Assembly: GCA_036500965.1 (NCBI GenBank)
Contig: DASYBC010000072.1
Span: 1-64,000 of the forward strand
Origin: AP-15 sp036500965
Lineage (GTDB): Bacteria; Pseudomonadota; Alphaproteobacteria; ATCC43930; CGMCC-115725
DNA length: 64,000 nucleotides
Reading direction: 5' to 3'
The position numbers were made by a program, and so were the translations under genes. Below, one piece after another: positions 42,095 to 50,249 of the stretch (its first letter is position 1; each line of letters opens with the position of its first letter). The notes beneath the pieces were generated by a model that saw only the letters and a program-made list of their open reading frames with translations, was not told the origin of the DNA and did not search any database.

Positions 42095-44245
42095 ATGATG
42101 GCCCGGCTGACGATCCGGACCCGGCTGATCCTGCTGTCGGGCGTGCTGCTGCTCGCCCTGATCGGTACAAATTCCTATCTGAACCATAAGCTTACCGAGA
42201 ACTCGGCGAGAATGGTCGAGTCGGCTCGGCTGCTCGGGGTCATCGAGGAGGCGAACAGAGCCCAAATCGCCTTTGGCGAGATGCGCTACTGGATGACCGA
42301 TCTCGCCGTCAGCATGCTGATGCTGTCGCAGCACAACGCCACCGATGCTGCGAACAGCATGGAGTACGATCTCGAACGGCTGGCGCAGCATCACCCACGC
42401 GCCGTCGCCGCGGTGCGCCGCGAGCTGGGGCAATATCATCAGCTCGCGCTCAAGGCGGTCGACGAATACACCGCCGGCCACCGGGTGATCGGCAACTCGC
42501 TGTTGGCGCAGGCGAGCCAGCATAGCGTCGCGGTCGACCGGCTGCTCTCGGCGATCGTCGCCGAGCAGACCCGCGAAGCGGTTGCCGCGCGCGAGCGCGT
42601 CGTCTTGGGGGCGGCGGCGGCCAAGCGGGTGTCGCGCATCGTGGTCTCGATCGCCGTGCTCGTCGGCGCCCTGTTGACATTCCTGGTGCTGCGCTCGATC
42701 GCGGTTCCGCTGCGCCGGTTGGTGCTGGCGATGCGCGGCCTCAATACCGGCGATCTGACCGTGAAGATCCCCGCCGCGGGGCCGGACGAGATTGGTGCTA
42801 TGGCGCGCACCCTCGCCGCCTTTCGCGACACCCTCGAAGAGCTGCGCCGGACCTTGGCGCAGCTGGAGGCGCTGCGCGGGGTCGGGCGCGCGGTCGGCTC
42901 GACCCTCGATCTCGAAGCGGTGCTCGGGCTGATCGTCGCCCGCGCGGTGGAGTTCTCGCAGGCCCGCGCCGGCATGGTCTACGAATACGACGAGACCGCC
43001 CGTGAATTTCACTTCAGGATGAGCTATGGCGCCGAAGAGGAGCTGGCCGAGCGCCTCAAGGCTCAGCCGATCCGGTTCGGCGAGGGCGCTGTGGGACGGG
43101 CGGCGCTGAGCACCGCCCCGGCGCAGATCGCCGATTTGCGCGATCCGCAGGGCATCGGCGTCCCGATCTTGGCGAATATCCTGGTCGAGCTAGGCTACCG
43201 CTCGCTGCTCGCCGCACCGTTGATGCATGAAGAGGCCATTCTCGGCGGGCTGATCGTGGTGCGCCGCGAGGTCGGCCGCTTTTCGGATGAGATCGTGCAG
43301 CTGGTCGAGGCCTTCGCGATCCAGTCGGCGCTCGCCGTGCGCAACGCCAAGCTGTTCGAAGAGCAGCGTCAGCGCGAACGCGACTTGCGCGCCGCTCATG
43401 ACCAGCTGAAGGCCGCGCAGGCGAATTTGATCCAGGCGGAAAAGATGGCTTCTCTCGGGCAGCTGACCGCCGGCATCGCCCACGAGATCAAGAACCCGCT
43501 CAATTTCGTCAACAATTTCGCCGAGCTGTCGCATGAGCTGCTGGGCGAGCTGAAGGAGGTTGTCGCCTCGCCCGCCGACCCGCGCAGCGCGGAGGACCGC
43601 GACGAGCTGATGGCCACGCTTGATGCCAATCTGGAAAAGATCGCCGAGCATGGCCGGCGCGCCGACGGGATCGTCAAGAGCATGCTGCTGCATTCGCGCG
43701 GCGACAGTGGCGAGCGCCGGCAGAGCGACCTCAACGCGCTGGTCGAGGAGGCGCTCAACCTCGCCTTTCACGGCGCCCGCGCCCAGGACCAGAGCTTTAA
43801 TGTGACCCTCGAGCGCGACCTCGACCCCGGTCTTGGCCCGCTCGAAACCGTGCCGCAGGATCTCACCCGGGTGTTTTTGAACCTGTTCGCCAATGCGTTC
43901 TATGCGGTCAACAAACGCCGGCGCGAGGGCGGCAACCCGGCCTTCACCCCGGTGGTCAAGGTAACCAGCCGCCTCCGCGGCGAGATGGCCGAGGTGCGCG
44001 TGCGCGACAACGGCACCGGCATGCCTGCCGAGGTGCGCGACAAGGCGTTCACCCCGTTCTTTACCACCAAGCCGACCGGTGAGGGCACTGGGCTCGGCCT
44101 GTCGATCAGCTACGACATCGTGGTCCAGGAGCATGGCGGCACGATTGCCGTCGACAGCGAGCCGGGCCGGTTCACCGAATTCACCATTCGTCTACCGCGC
44201 CACCCGGTTGCCGCCCTCCCCGCCAGAACCGGGGCGCCGGCATGA
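42095..44245 (+). CDS. HAMP-GAF histidine kinase
   Basis: The 716-residue kinase has two membrane helices (about 10-27 and 181-200) enclosing a helical periplasmic domain of about 150 residues, then HAMP (about 200-252), GAF (about 275-420), a short coiled coil (EEQRQRERDLRAAHDQLKAA), a HisKA domain with phospho-acceptor His463 in AHEIKNPLNFVNNFAEL, and a HATPase with NLFANAFYAVNK, DNGTGMP and GTGLGLSISYDIV. It resembles kinases that sense redox or small ligands. The upstream secreted heme protein could dock on its periplasmic part. It overlaps the Nudix gene by 4 nt (ATGA). Confidence 0.95.
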   Translation: MMARLTIRTRLILLSGVLLLALIGTNSYLNHKLTENSARMVESARLLGVIEEANRAQIAFGEMRYWMTDLAVSMLMLSQHNATDAANSMEYDLERLAQHHPRAVAAVRRELGQYHQLALKAVDEYTAGHRVIGNSLLAQASQHSVAVDRLLSAIVAEQTREAVAARERVVLGAAAAKRVSRIVVSIAVLVGALLTFLVLRSIAVPLRRLVLAMRGLNTGDLTVKIPAAGPDEIGAMARTLAAFRDTLEELRRTLAQLEALRGVGRAVGSTLDLEAVLGLIVARAVEFSQARAGMVYEYDETAREFHFRMSYGAEEELAERLKAQPIRFGEGAVGRAALSTAPAQIADLRDPQGIGVPILANILVELGYRSLLAAPLMHEEAILGGLIVVRREVGRFSDEIVQLVEAFAIQSALAVRNAKLFEEQRQRERDLRAAHDQLKAAQANLIQAEKMASLGQLTAGIAHEIKNPLNFVNNFAELSHELLGELKEVVASPADPRSAEDRDELMATLDANLEKIAEHGRRADGIVKSMLLHSRGDSGERRQSDLNALVEEALNLAFHGARAQDQSFNVTLERDLDPGLGPLETVPQDLTRVFLNLFANAFYAVNKRRREGGNPAFTPVVKVTSRLRGEMAEVRVRDNGTGMPAEVRDKAFTPFFTTKPTGEGTGLGLSISYDIVVQEHGGTIAVDSEPGRFTEFTIRLPRHPVAALPARTGAPA

Positions 44246-44955
44246 CCGAGCCCGCCCGACCGGGTCACCCCGACATCGAGATCATCTCCGCATCCACGGC
44301 GTTCGAGCGCTTTTTGCGGATGGAGGTCATCTGCTTCCGCCATCGCCTGTTTGGCGGCGAATGGAGCGCGCCCGTTACCCATGACGTGTTGCGGCGCGGC
44401 GCGGCCGTGGCGGTCGTGCTGTACGACCCCGATCGCGACCGTGTCGTGCTGGTCGAGCAGCTCCGGATGCCGGCATTGCTTGCCGGAGCCTCGCCCTGGC
44501 AGGTCGAGATCGTCGCTGGCCTGGTTGGCGCCGGCGAGGCGCCGAATGAAGTCGCGATCCGCGAGACGCGCGAGGAAGCCGGCCTTGCGCTTGCGGGCGA
44601 GCTGGTCCCGATCCAGCGCTATCTGCCCTCGCCGGGCGACTCGGACGAGAGCGTGATGCTGTTCTGCGCCCGCGTCGATGCGTCGGCCGCCGGCGGGGTG
44701 CACGGCCTGCCCGAAGAGGGCGAGGACATCCGCGTCGTGGTCAAGAGCGTGGCCGAGGTCGAAGCGATGCTCGACGCCGGCGCCGTCGAGAACGGCCACA
44801 CCCTGGTCGCCCTCTACTGGCTGTTGCGCCACCGCGAACGCCTGCGCCGGTTATGGGGCGCCGCACCCGCGCCTCCCCCTCACCCCGCCCCTCTCCCCAC
44901 CGGACCGGGAAGGCAGCGGCGGCTCAACGAAAGCAGCTGTGCGGGTCAAGGGTGA
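44242..44955 (+). CDS. Nudix hydrolase, ADP-ribose pyrophosphatase-like
   Basis: The protein has 237 residues with a complete Nudix box: GLVGAGEAPNEVAIRETREE then AGL (about residues 92-114), preceded by PWQVEIVAG. The region AVAVVLYDPDRDRVVLVEQLRMP is typical of NudF-type ADP-ribose pyrophosphatases, which cleave ADP-ribose to AMP and ribose 5-phosphate. The start overlaps the kinase stop by 4 nt. The last 32 codons (PPPHPAPLPTGPGRQRR onward) are encoded by an interspersed CCCCTCTCCCC-type repeat and are not part of the normal fold, which would end near RERLRR. Confidence 0.92.
   Translation: MTEPARPGHPDIEIISASTAFERFLRMEVICFRHRLFGGEWSAPVTHDVLRRGAAVAVVLYDPDRDRVVLVEQLRMPALLAGASPWQVEIVAGLVGAGEAPNEVAIRETREEAGLALAGELVPIQRYLPSPGDSDESVMLFCARVDASAAGGVHGLPEEGEDIRVVVKSVAEVEAMLDAGAVENGHTLVALYWLLRHRERLRRLWGAAPAPPPHPAPLPTGPGRQRRLNESSCAGQG
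44872..44916. repeat. interspersed repeat inside the Nudix gene 3' end
   Basis: A C-rich string (CCTCCCCCTCACCCCGCCCC continuing to TCTCCCCACCGG) has the look of the widespread proteobacterial repeat that translates as PHPNPLP-like peptides. It lengthens the Nudix reading frame by about 30 codons. Its right half is degenerate, so it does not fold as well as the relative at 32853-32883. Confidence 0.55.
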
Positions 44956-45206
44956 TGCAGCAGCACGCCGAGTATGGCAATGGTAGCTGCGGCATTGACG
45001 CCGGCCGCCCAGGTGAGGACGCCGAACCTCACTTTCACTTCGGAGCGGAACGCAGCCAGGCCGGCGTCGAGCCGATCGAGCCGAGCGTCGAGCGAGGCAA
45101 GGCGCCTCTCATAATCCGCCAGCTCCTCGGCTGCTTCCCGAGCCTTGTCGTCAGAGGCCCCTGCGCTCAACAGCGCATCGTAGGTCTTGGAGAGCATCAA
45201 TGGCAT
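44946..45206 (-). CDS. small coiled-coil membrane protein
   Basis: This 86-residue protein starts MPLMLSKTYDALLSAGASDD, has a charged coiled coil (EELADYERRLASLDARLDRL) and ends in a single membrane helix (FGVLTWAAGVNAAATIAILGVLL). This is the layout of DUF1640/CCDC90-like small proteins often found in alphaproteobacteria; function unknown. The ATG at 45206 follows GAGGAACG. Its end overlaps the convergent Nudix gene by 10 nt. It lies 40 nt after the dCTP deaminase gene on the same strand and may be co-transcribed. Confidence 0.72.
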   Translation of the reverse strand: MPLMLSKTYDALLSAGASDDKAREAAEELADYERRLASLDARLDRLDAGLAAFRSEVKVRFGVLTWAAGVNAAATIAILGVLLHHP

Positions 45207-45246
45207 GTCGTTCCTCGGGGAATAGCCGACCAGGCGCCAAAAATTT

Positions 45247-46461
45247 TCATCGCCAGACAAATTGCTTGAAGTGCTTGGACAGCGCCAGCCCTTGGCTCTG
45301 GTATGACGAACCGATGGCGCGGCCGTAGAGCTTGTCGGGTCGGGCGATCAGCCGCTCGTAGACGAGGCGCCCCACGATCTGCCCGTGCTCGATCACGAAC
45401 GGCACCTCGTGCGCCCGCACTTCAAGGACTGCGCGGCTGCCTTCGCCGCCAGTCTCGGCCATTCCGAAGCCGGGATCAAAGAAGCCCGCATAATGAACCC
45501 GAAATTCGCCGACCAGAGTGTCGTACGCGAGCATTTCTGCCGCCTGGTCAGTCGGTATCGCCACCGATTCGCGTGATGCCAGAATATAGAAATCTTCAGG
45601 GCCCAGAATAATTCCGCGATCGCCAGTCGCGTAAACCGGATCCCAAAAGTCTTCTACTTTGTAATGGTTGAATTTATCGACGTCGATCACTGGCGTATGC
45701 TTTCTCGCCTTATACCCTACAAAACCCTTCTGGAGAGTTCCGCTGACATCGACGGTAACTGCCAGCCCGCCCTCGATCAATTCCTGACCGATCGGGGACC
45801 CCGGCGGAACGATGCTGAAGCCGACCTCCTCATGCAGTCGGCGCAACGCGGCGTTGCTCGAAGTCGGCCGCCCTCGTCGAACCCGAAGCTGCACCAGGCG
45901 CGAGCCGTTTCGCACCAGAATGCTGAATGAGCGGGGTGATAACTCCGCGTAAAGGGGGCCGGAATAGTTGGACTTTATGCTGTCGAACTCTGTCGCGTAA
46001 TCGGTAATGACCCGGGCGAAGATGTTCAAGCGACCGGTAGAGCTCTTTGGATTAGCGGATCCCGAGGTGCGATACCGCAGCGCGACGTGTTCGAGCAGCG
46101 GCACAATGTAAACACAGTCCTTTTCGAGGACCGCACCCTCTCGCAAATCGAGGGTATGAAGCTTCAAATCGTCGAGTTTGTGAGCCACCGTGCGATCGGG
46201 ACCTGGAAGAAAGCTCGCGCGGACCCGATGGGCGACGTTTCCAAGACGCAGATCGAGGCTCGCAGGCTGGATCTGATCGGCCGTAATCGGGTCGAGCGAC
46301 TGGATCTCGTGCGTGCGCTCGATTGCGTCGCGCAACAGTTGATACGGCAATATTCCGGTCGCGTGCTCGAGCTCCTTCGGCTCCGGCGGCGGAAACAGCT
46401 CCCCTGTCGAAGCCTCGGGTGCCCCCGGCGCGAACAGCACGCCCGTCGATCCTTCGCTCAT
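45247..46461 (-). CDS. dcd: 2'-deoxycytidine 5'-triphosphate deaminase, long alphaproteobacterial form
   Basis: This 404-residue protein is a double-length dCTP deaminase of the dUTPase fold. First half: TGILPYQLLRDAIERT, then QIQPASLDLRLGNVAHRVRA; second half: QKGFVGYKARKHTPVIDV, then YDTLVGEFRVHYAGFFDPGFG. It converts dCTP to dUTP for dTMP synthesis. Single-domain enzymes have about 190 residues; the about 370-residue form is a known alphaproteobacterial type. I start at the ATG 46461 (MSEGSTGVLFAPG), since the open frame upstream runs antisense through the cysteine synthase gene. The N-terminal 30 residues are low complexity. Confidence 0.93.
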   Translation of the reverse strand: MSEGSTGVLFAPGAPEASTGELFPPPEPKELEHATGILPYQLLRDAIERTHEIQSLDPITADQIQPASLDLRLGNVAHRVRASFLPGPDRTVAHKLDDLKLHTLDLREGAVLEKDCVYIVPLLEHVALRYRTSGSANPKSSTGRLNIFARVITDYATEFDSIKSNYSGPLYAELSPRSFSILVRNGSRLVQLRVRRGRPTSSNAALRRLHEEVGFSIVPPGSPIGQELIEGGLAVTVDVSGTLQKGFVGYKARKHTPVIDVDKFNHYKVEDFWDPVYATGDRGIILGPEDFYILASRESVAIPTDQAAEMLAYDTLVGEFRVHYAGFFDPGFGMAETGGEGSRAVLEVRAHEVPFVIEHGQIVGRLVYERLIARPDKLYGRAIGSSYQSQGLALSKHFKQFVWR

Positions 46462-46492
46462 GCGCAGCGACTCGCTCCCTTCGAATTCCGGG

Positions 46493-46508
46493 GTTGTTTT
46501 AGGACAAC
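46493..46508. promoter_or_regulatory. inverted repeat between dcd and cysteine synthase
   Basis: GTTGT-TTTAGG-ACAAC is a 5-bp inverted repeat with a 6-bp centre in the 135 bp gap between divergent genes. It may be an operator, or chance. No regulator gene is adjacent. Confidence 0.25.
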
Positions 46509-46596
46509 GTCGCGGCTCGGCAAACCGCAGCGCTGTTGCGTCGGCGAGCCTCGGGTCCGATAGTCCCTGCCAAGCGTGCGGCGGATGGAGAACGGC

Positions 46597-47595
46597 ATGC
46601 AGATCCGCGACGGCTTTGTCGGCACGATCGGCAACACGCCGCTGATCAAACTGCGGCGAGCCTCGGAGGAGACCGGCTGCACGATCCTCGGCAAGGCCGA
46701 GTTTCTCAACCCTGGCGGCTCGGTCAAGGACCGGGCGGCGCTCTACATCATCAAGGACGCCGAGGAGCGTGGCCTGCTGCGGCCGGGCGGGGTCATCGTC
46801 GAGGGCACCGCCGGCAACACCGGGATCGGCTTGGCGCTGGTCGGCAACGCGCGCGGCTACCGCACGGTCATCGTCATGCCGGAAACCCAGAGCCAGGAAA
46901 AGAAGGACATGCTGGCGCTGTGCGGCGCCGATTTGCGGCTGGTGCCGGCGGTGCCTTTTGCTAACCCGATGCACTATGCGCGGTATTCGGGGCGCCTTGC
47001 CGAAGAGATCGCGGCCGCCGAGCCGAACGGGGCGATCTGGGCCAACCAATTCGACAACCTCGCCAACCGGCGCGGCCATTACGAGACGACCGGCCCCGAA
47101 ATCTGGAATGAGACAGAGGGCAAGGTCGACGGCTTCACCTGCTCGGTCGGCACCGGCGGCACCTTGTCGGGCGTCGGCATCGCGCTCAAAGAGCGCAACC
47201 CCAAGGTCCAGGTCTACCTGTCCGACTGCATGGGCTCGGGGATCTACAGCTGGTACGCTCGCGGCGAGTTCAAGCCGGAAGGCAGCTCGATTACCGAGGG
47301 CATCGGCAACAATCATGAAACCGGCAACCTCGCCGGCTTTGCGCCGGACGGGCAGTTTCAGATCGCCGACGCCGAGATGCTGCCGATCCTGTTCGACCTG
47401 GTGCAGGAGGAAGGGCTGGTGCTCGGCGGCTCGACCGGGATCAATGTCTGCGGCGCGATCCGCCTGGCGCGGCTCATGGGGCCGGGCCACACGGTCATCA
47501 CGATCCTCGCCGATTCCGGCACGCGATATCAGTCGAAGCTGTTCAACCCCGCTTTTCTGAGGGAGAAGAACCTGCCGGTGCCAGCGTGGCTCTGA
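46597..47595 (+). CDS. cysK: cysteine synthase (PLP-dependent)
   Basis: About 332 residues of the beta-family PLP fold that makes cysteine from O-acetylserine and sulfide. Motifs: IGNTPLIKL, PLP lysine in NPGGSVKDRAAL, EGTAGNTGIGLAL, SVGTGGTLSGVG and a C-terminal LADSGTRYQSKLF. The substrate loop reads TAGNTG, which I recall from yeast Cys12-like enzymes, rather than the TSGNTG of E. coli CysK. So it may be a divergent cysteine synthase with different acceptor preference. I chose the ATG 46597 because GGAG lies 6 nt before; in-frame starts exist at 46585 and 46576. Confidence 0.93.
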   Translation: MQIRDGFVGTIGNTPLIKLRRASEETGCTILGKAEFLNPGGSVKDRAALYIIKDAEERGLLRPGGVIVEGTAGNTGIGLALVGNARGYRTVIVMPETQSQEKKDMLALCGADLRLVPAVPFANPMHYARYSGRLAEEIAAAEPNGAIWANQFDNLANRRGHYETTGPEIWNETEGKVDGFTCSVGTGGTLSGVGIALKERNPKVQVYLSDCMGSGIYSWYARGEFKPEGSSITEGIGNNHETGNLAGFAPDGQFQIADAEMLPILFDLVQEEGLVLGGSTGINVCGAIRLARLMGPGHTVITILADSGTRYQSKLFNPAFLREKNLPVPAWL

Positions 47596-47653
47596 ACGTC
47601 AATTTTCCTCCAACCTATCCCGGCGGAAGGCCGGGCCCCATCTTTCGGCCGGG

Positions 47654-47941
47654 TTGACGTATTCGGTCTATCTGCTCGCCAGCAAGCTCTATGGAACCCT
47701 CTACGTCGGGGTGACATCCGACTTGCCACAGCGGGTTTCGGAGCACAAAGGCAAGCTGGTGCGCGGTTTCACCGCGAAATATCGGGTCGAGCGCCTGGTC
47801 TGGTTTGAAATGCACGAGGAGCATGCTTCAGCGCTGCAGCGTGAAAAGCGGGTCAAGGGATGGAAGCGCGATTGGAGAATCAACCTGATCGAGCGAGGCA
47901 ACCCGCATTGGCTCGACTTGTCGAATGATCTACCAGCTTGA
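47654..47941 (+). CDS. GIY-YIG nuclease family protein
   Basis: This 95-residue protein is a stand-alone URI/GIY-YIG domain: YSVYLLASKLYGTLYVGVTS, with the VYLL and LYVGVT strands forming the core, followed by LPQRVSEHK and the conserved VWFE and EKRVKGWKRDWRINLIE region. Such short proteins are common in alphaproteobacteria and are often beside small palindromic repeats; their biological role is unknown. The TTG at 47654 is the likely start. A perfect 7-bp hairpin lies 32 nt downstream. Confidence 0.88.
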   Translation: MTYSVYLLASKLYGTLYVGVTSDLPQRVSEHKGKLVRGFTAKYRVERLVWFEMHEEHASALQREKRVKGWKRDWRINLIERGNPHWLDLSNDLPA

Positions 47942-47972
47942 CCCGAAGGGTTCGTGCGTTGATCTGAATGGG

Positions 47973-47990
47973 TCCCGGCCGTCGCCGGGA
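47973..47990. repeat. palindromic hairpin after the GIY-YIG gene
   Basis: TCCCGGC and GCCGGGA form a perfect 7-bp stem around the 4-base loop CGTC. The sequence (GGGTCCCGGCCGTCGCCGGG) belongs to the type of intergenic repeat found near GIY-YIG genes. No T-run follows, so it is not an obvious terminator. Confidence 0.6.
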
Positions 47991-48019
47991 TGGACGAGAT
48001 TGGGATGGGGGATGGCCAG

Positions 48020-48730
48020 ATGACTGAGCTTTTGTTTCGTGAGGATGGCTATCGGCGCTGCTGCGAAGCGCGGGTCGTCGCCGCCGACCCGAGCGGCATA
48101 AGGCTCGACCGCACCGTGTTTTATCCGGCCGGCGGCGGCCAGCCGGGCGATGCCGGCGTGCTGCGGCTGCCCTCGGGGGAGACGGTCGCGATCATCGATA
48201 CGGTCAAGGGCGAGGCGCCGGACGAGGTGATCCACCTGCCGGTGGCGGGCGCGACATTGCCCGAGCCCAGGGCAGAGCTCAGCGCTGAGATCGATTGGCC
48301 GCGGCGCCACCGGCTGATGCGCATGCATACCTGCCTGCATCTGTTGTGCAGCATCGTCCCCGGCGCCGTCACCGGCGGCCAGGTCGCCGATGGCAGGGGC
48401 CGGCTCGATTTCGACGTGCCCGGTTCGAGCCTCGACAAGGCGGCGATCGCGGAGAGGCTCAACGCGCTGATCGCCGCCGGCCATCCGGTCGAGCCGCGCT
48501 GGATCAGCGACGAGGCCCTGGCCGCGCAGCCCGAGCTCGTCCGCACGATGTCGGTCAAGCCGCCGACCGGGGCGGGCCAAGTGCGGCTGATAGAAGTTGC
48601 CGGGGTCGATCTGCAGCCTTGCGGCGGCACCCACATTCGCAACACCGCGGAGATCGGCCCGGTCGTCGTCGCCAAAATCGAAAACAAGGGGCGGCAGAAC
48701 CGCCGTATCATCATTGCCTTCGCCGACTAG
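48020..48730 (+). CDS. alanyl-tRNA editing protein (AlaX-type)
   Basis: This 236-residue stand-alone editing domain resembles AlaX-M. The zinc ligands are the two His of HRLMRMHTCLHLL (HxxxH, about residues 96-107) and the Cys/His of PCGGTH near residue 207. It removes serine or glycine wrongly attached to tRNA-Ala. It begins MTELLFREDGYRRCCEARVV and has the TVFYPAGGGQPGDAG signature at about 33-47. In-frame starts upstream at 47990 and 48005 are possible. It is followed 17 nt later by sseA on the same strand. A full AlaRS is not in the window. Confidence 0.92.
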   Translation: MTELLFREDGYRRCCEARVVAADPSGIRLDRTVFYPAGGGQPGDAGVLRLPSGETVAIIDTVKGEAPDEVIHLPVAGATLPEPRAELSAEIDWPRRHRLMRMHTCLHLLCSIVPGAVTGGQVADGRGRLDFDVPGSSLDKAAIAERLNALIAAGHPVEPRWISDEALAAQPELVRTMSVKPPTGAGQVRLIEVAGVDLQPCGGTHIRNTAEIGPVVVAKIENKGRQNRRIIIAFAD

Positions 48731-48747
48731 ACAAGGGGGGACTTGCG

Positions 48748-49614
48748 ATGCCCTTTGCCCATCCCGAAGCGCTGGTCGGCACCGAATGGTTGGCCGCCCA
48801 TCTCCATGACCCGCATGTGCGGGTGCTCGACTCGTCGTTCAAGCTGCCGGGCATCCTGCCGACCGCGCGGGCGGATTACGAGCGCGAGCACATCCCCGGT
48901 GCTGTGTTTTTCGACATCGACGAGGTCGCCGAGCCCGGCACCGCCCTGCCGCACATGATCCCGCAGGCCGAGCTCTTCGCGCGAAAGATCGGCGCGCTCG
49001 GCGTCGGCGACGACGACCGGGTGGTGGTCTATGACAGCCACGGGCTCAGCTCGGCCGGGCGGGCCTGGTGGATGCTGCGGCTCTTCGGCCATCGCGACGT
49101 GGCGCTGCTCGATGGCGGGCTGCCGAAATGGAAGGCGGAGGGAAGGCCGCTCGACGCCGCGATCCCCACTCCGCCGCCGCGGCATTTCACGGCGCGGCTC
49201 GATCCAGCGCTGGTCCGCGACAAGGCCGCGCTCCTCGCCGATCTCGCGGCCCGGCGCGAGCAGGTCGTCGATGCGCGCGCTGCCGGCCGCTTCGACGGAA
49301 CCACACCCGAGAGCCGGCCCGGCCTGCGCAGCGGGCATATCCCTGGAAGCCGAAACGTCTCTTATGAGCAGGTAACCGACCCGGCGACCCACCGGCTGCG
49401 CGGCGCCGACGAATTGACCCGGTTGTTCCAGATGGCCGGGGTTGCCCTCGACCGGCCGATCGTGACCAGCTGCGGCTCGGGCGTCACCGCCTGCGCTCTG
49501 GCCTTTGCCCTGCATCTGATCGGCCACCCCGGTGCCGCCGTGTACGACGGAAGCTGGTCGGAATGGGGGCTGCCCGGCGACACCCCGGTCGAAACCGGCC
49601 GGGCAAAGGCGTGA
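48748..49614 (+). CDS. sseA: 3-mercaptopyruvate sulfurtransferase
   Basis: This 288-residue protein has tandem rhodanese domains. The second carries the active-site loop CGSGVTACALAFAL with the nucleophilic Cys near residue 237, the CG(S/T)GVT form of mercaptopyruvate sulfurtransferase rather than the CRxGxT of thiosulfate sulfurtransferase. It also has DARAAGRF and RSGHIPGSRNVSYEQV. It moves sulfur from 3-mercaptopyruvate to thiols or cyanide. The ATG at 48748 follows GGGGGG. The 3' end overlaps the GNAT gene (GTGA), and alaX precedes it. Confidence 0.94.
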   Translation: MPFAHPEALVGTEWLAAHLHDPHVRVLDSSFKLPGILPTARADYEREHIPGAVFFDIDEVAEPGTALPHMIPQAELFARKIGALGVGDDDRVVVYDSHGLSSAGRAWWMLRLFGHRDVALLDGGLPKWKAEGRPLDAAIPTPPPRHFTARLDPALVRDKAALLADLAARREQVVDARAAGRFDGTTPESRPGLRSGHIPGSRNVSYEQVTDPATHRLRGADELTRLFQMAGVALDRPIVTSCGSGVTACALAFALHLIGHPGAAVYDGSWSEWGLPGDTPVETGRAKA

Positions 49615-50192
49615 GCCCCGTGCTGCACGACACCATCACCTACCTCGAAATGCTGGCGCGCCCGTCCTCGGGGCGAGCACCAATTCCGGCGGGCAAGCTC
49701 GCGCTGATGCGGGCCGAGAACTGCACGGTCTCATTCTACCGCTATATTTACGATGCGGTCGGCGAGCCTTGGCTGTGGTTCGAGCGCCGGCTTTACGGAG
49801 ACGCGGCCTTGGCCCAGCTGATCGCCAAGCCGACCATCGAGATTTTTGTGCTGTATGTCGGCGGCGTGCCGGCCGGCTTCTTCGAGCTCGACACCGCCGA
49901 GCGCCGCGAAACCAAGCTGTGCTATTTCGGGCTCGTGCCCGATTTCATCGGCCGCGGCTATGGCGCCTACATGCTGCAGGCGGCGATCGACCGGGCTTGG
50001 ACCGCGCGGCCGATCGACCGCTTCTGGCTGCACACCTCGACCTACGACCACCCGCACGCGTTGCAGGTCTATCAACGCGCCGGCTTTAGCGTCTATGCCC
50101 GCCGCCCGGTGTCGTTCGAGGACCCGCGGCTGCACGGCATCCTGCCGCGCACCCTGCGCCATCGCCTGCTGCCAACGCTGGGCGAGAGCTAG
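49611..50192 (+). CDS. GNAT family N-acetyltransferase
   Basis: This 193-residue acetyltransferase has the acetyl-CoA binding loop in LVPDFIGRGYGAYMLQAAID (about residues 103-122, with the RGYG core of the P-loop) and the terminal strand ALQVYQRAGFSVYARRPVSF. Start is the GTG 49611, overlapping the sseA stop by 4 nt; another GTG nine bases later is possible. The preceding segment FYRYIYDAVGEPWLWFERRL is a feature of a GNAT group with unknown substrate. It is translationally coupled to sseA, which suggests a link to sulfur amino acids, an inference. Confidence 0.88.
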   Translation: MSPVLHDTITYLEMLARPSSGRAPIPAGKLALMRAENCTVSFYRYIYDAVGEPWLWFERRLYGDAALAQLIAKPTIEIFVLYVGGVPAGFFELDTAERRETKLCYFGLVPDFIGRGYGAYMLQAAIDRAWTARPIDRFWLHTSTYDHPHALQVYQRAGFSVYARRPVSFEDPRLHGILPRTLRHRLLPTLGES

Positions 50193-50249
50193 CCACAGCA
50201 ACCCAAAAGGGGTAATCTTGCGGCGTGCGCTCCGAGGGGGGAGCTTGCG

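Noticed and set aside
46462..47490. Long N-terminal extension of the dCTP deaminase frame (about 340 codons)
   Set aside because: It lies antisense to the cysteine synthase gene and has no domain. Homology to dCTP deaminase begins after the ATG at 46461.
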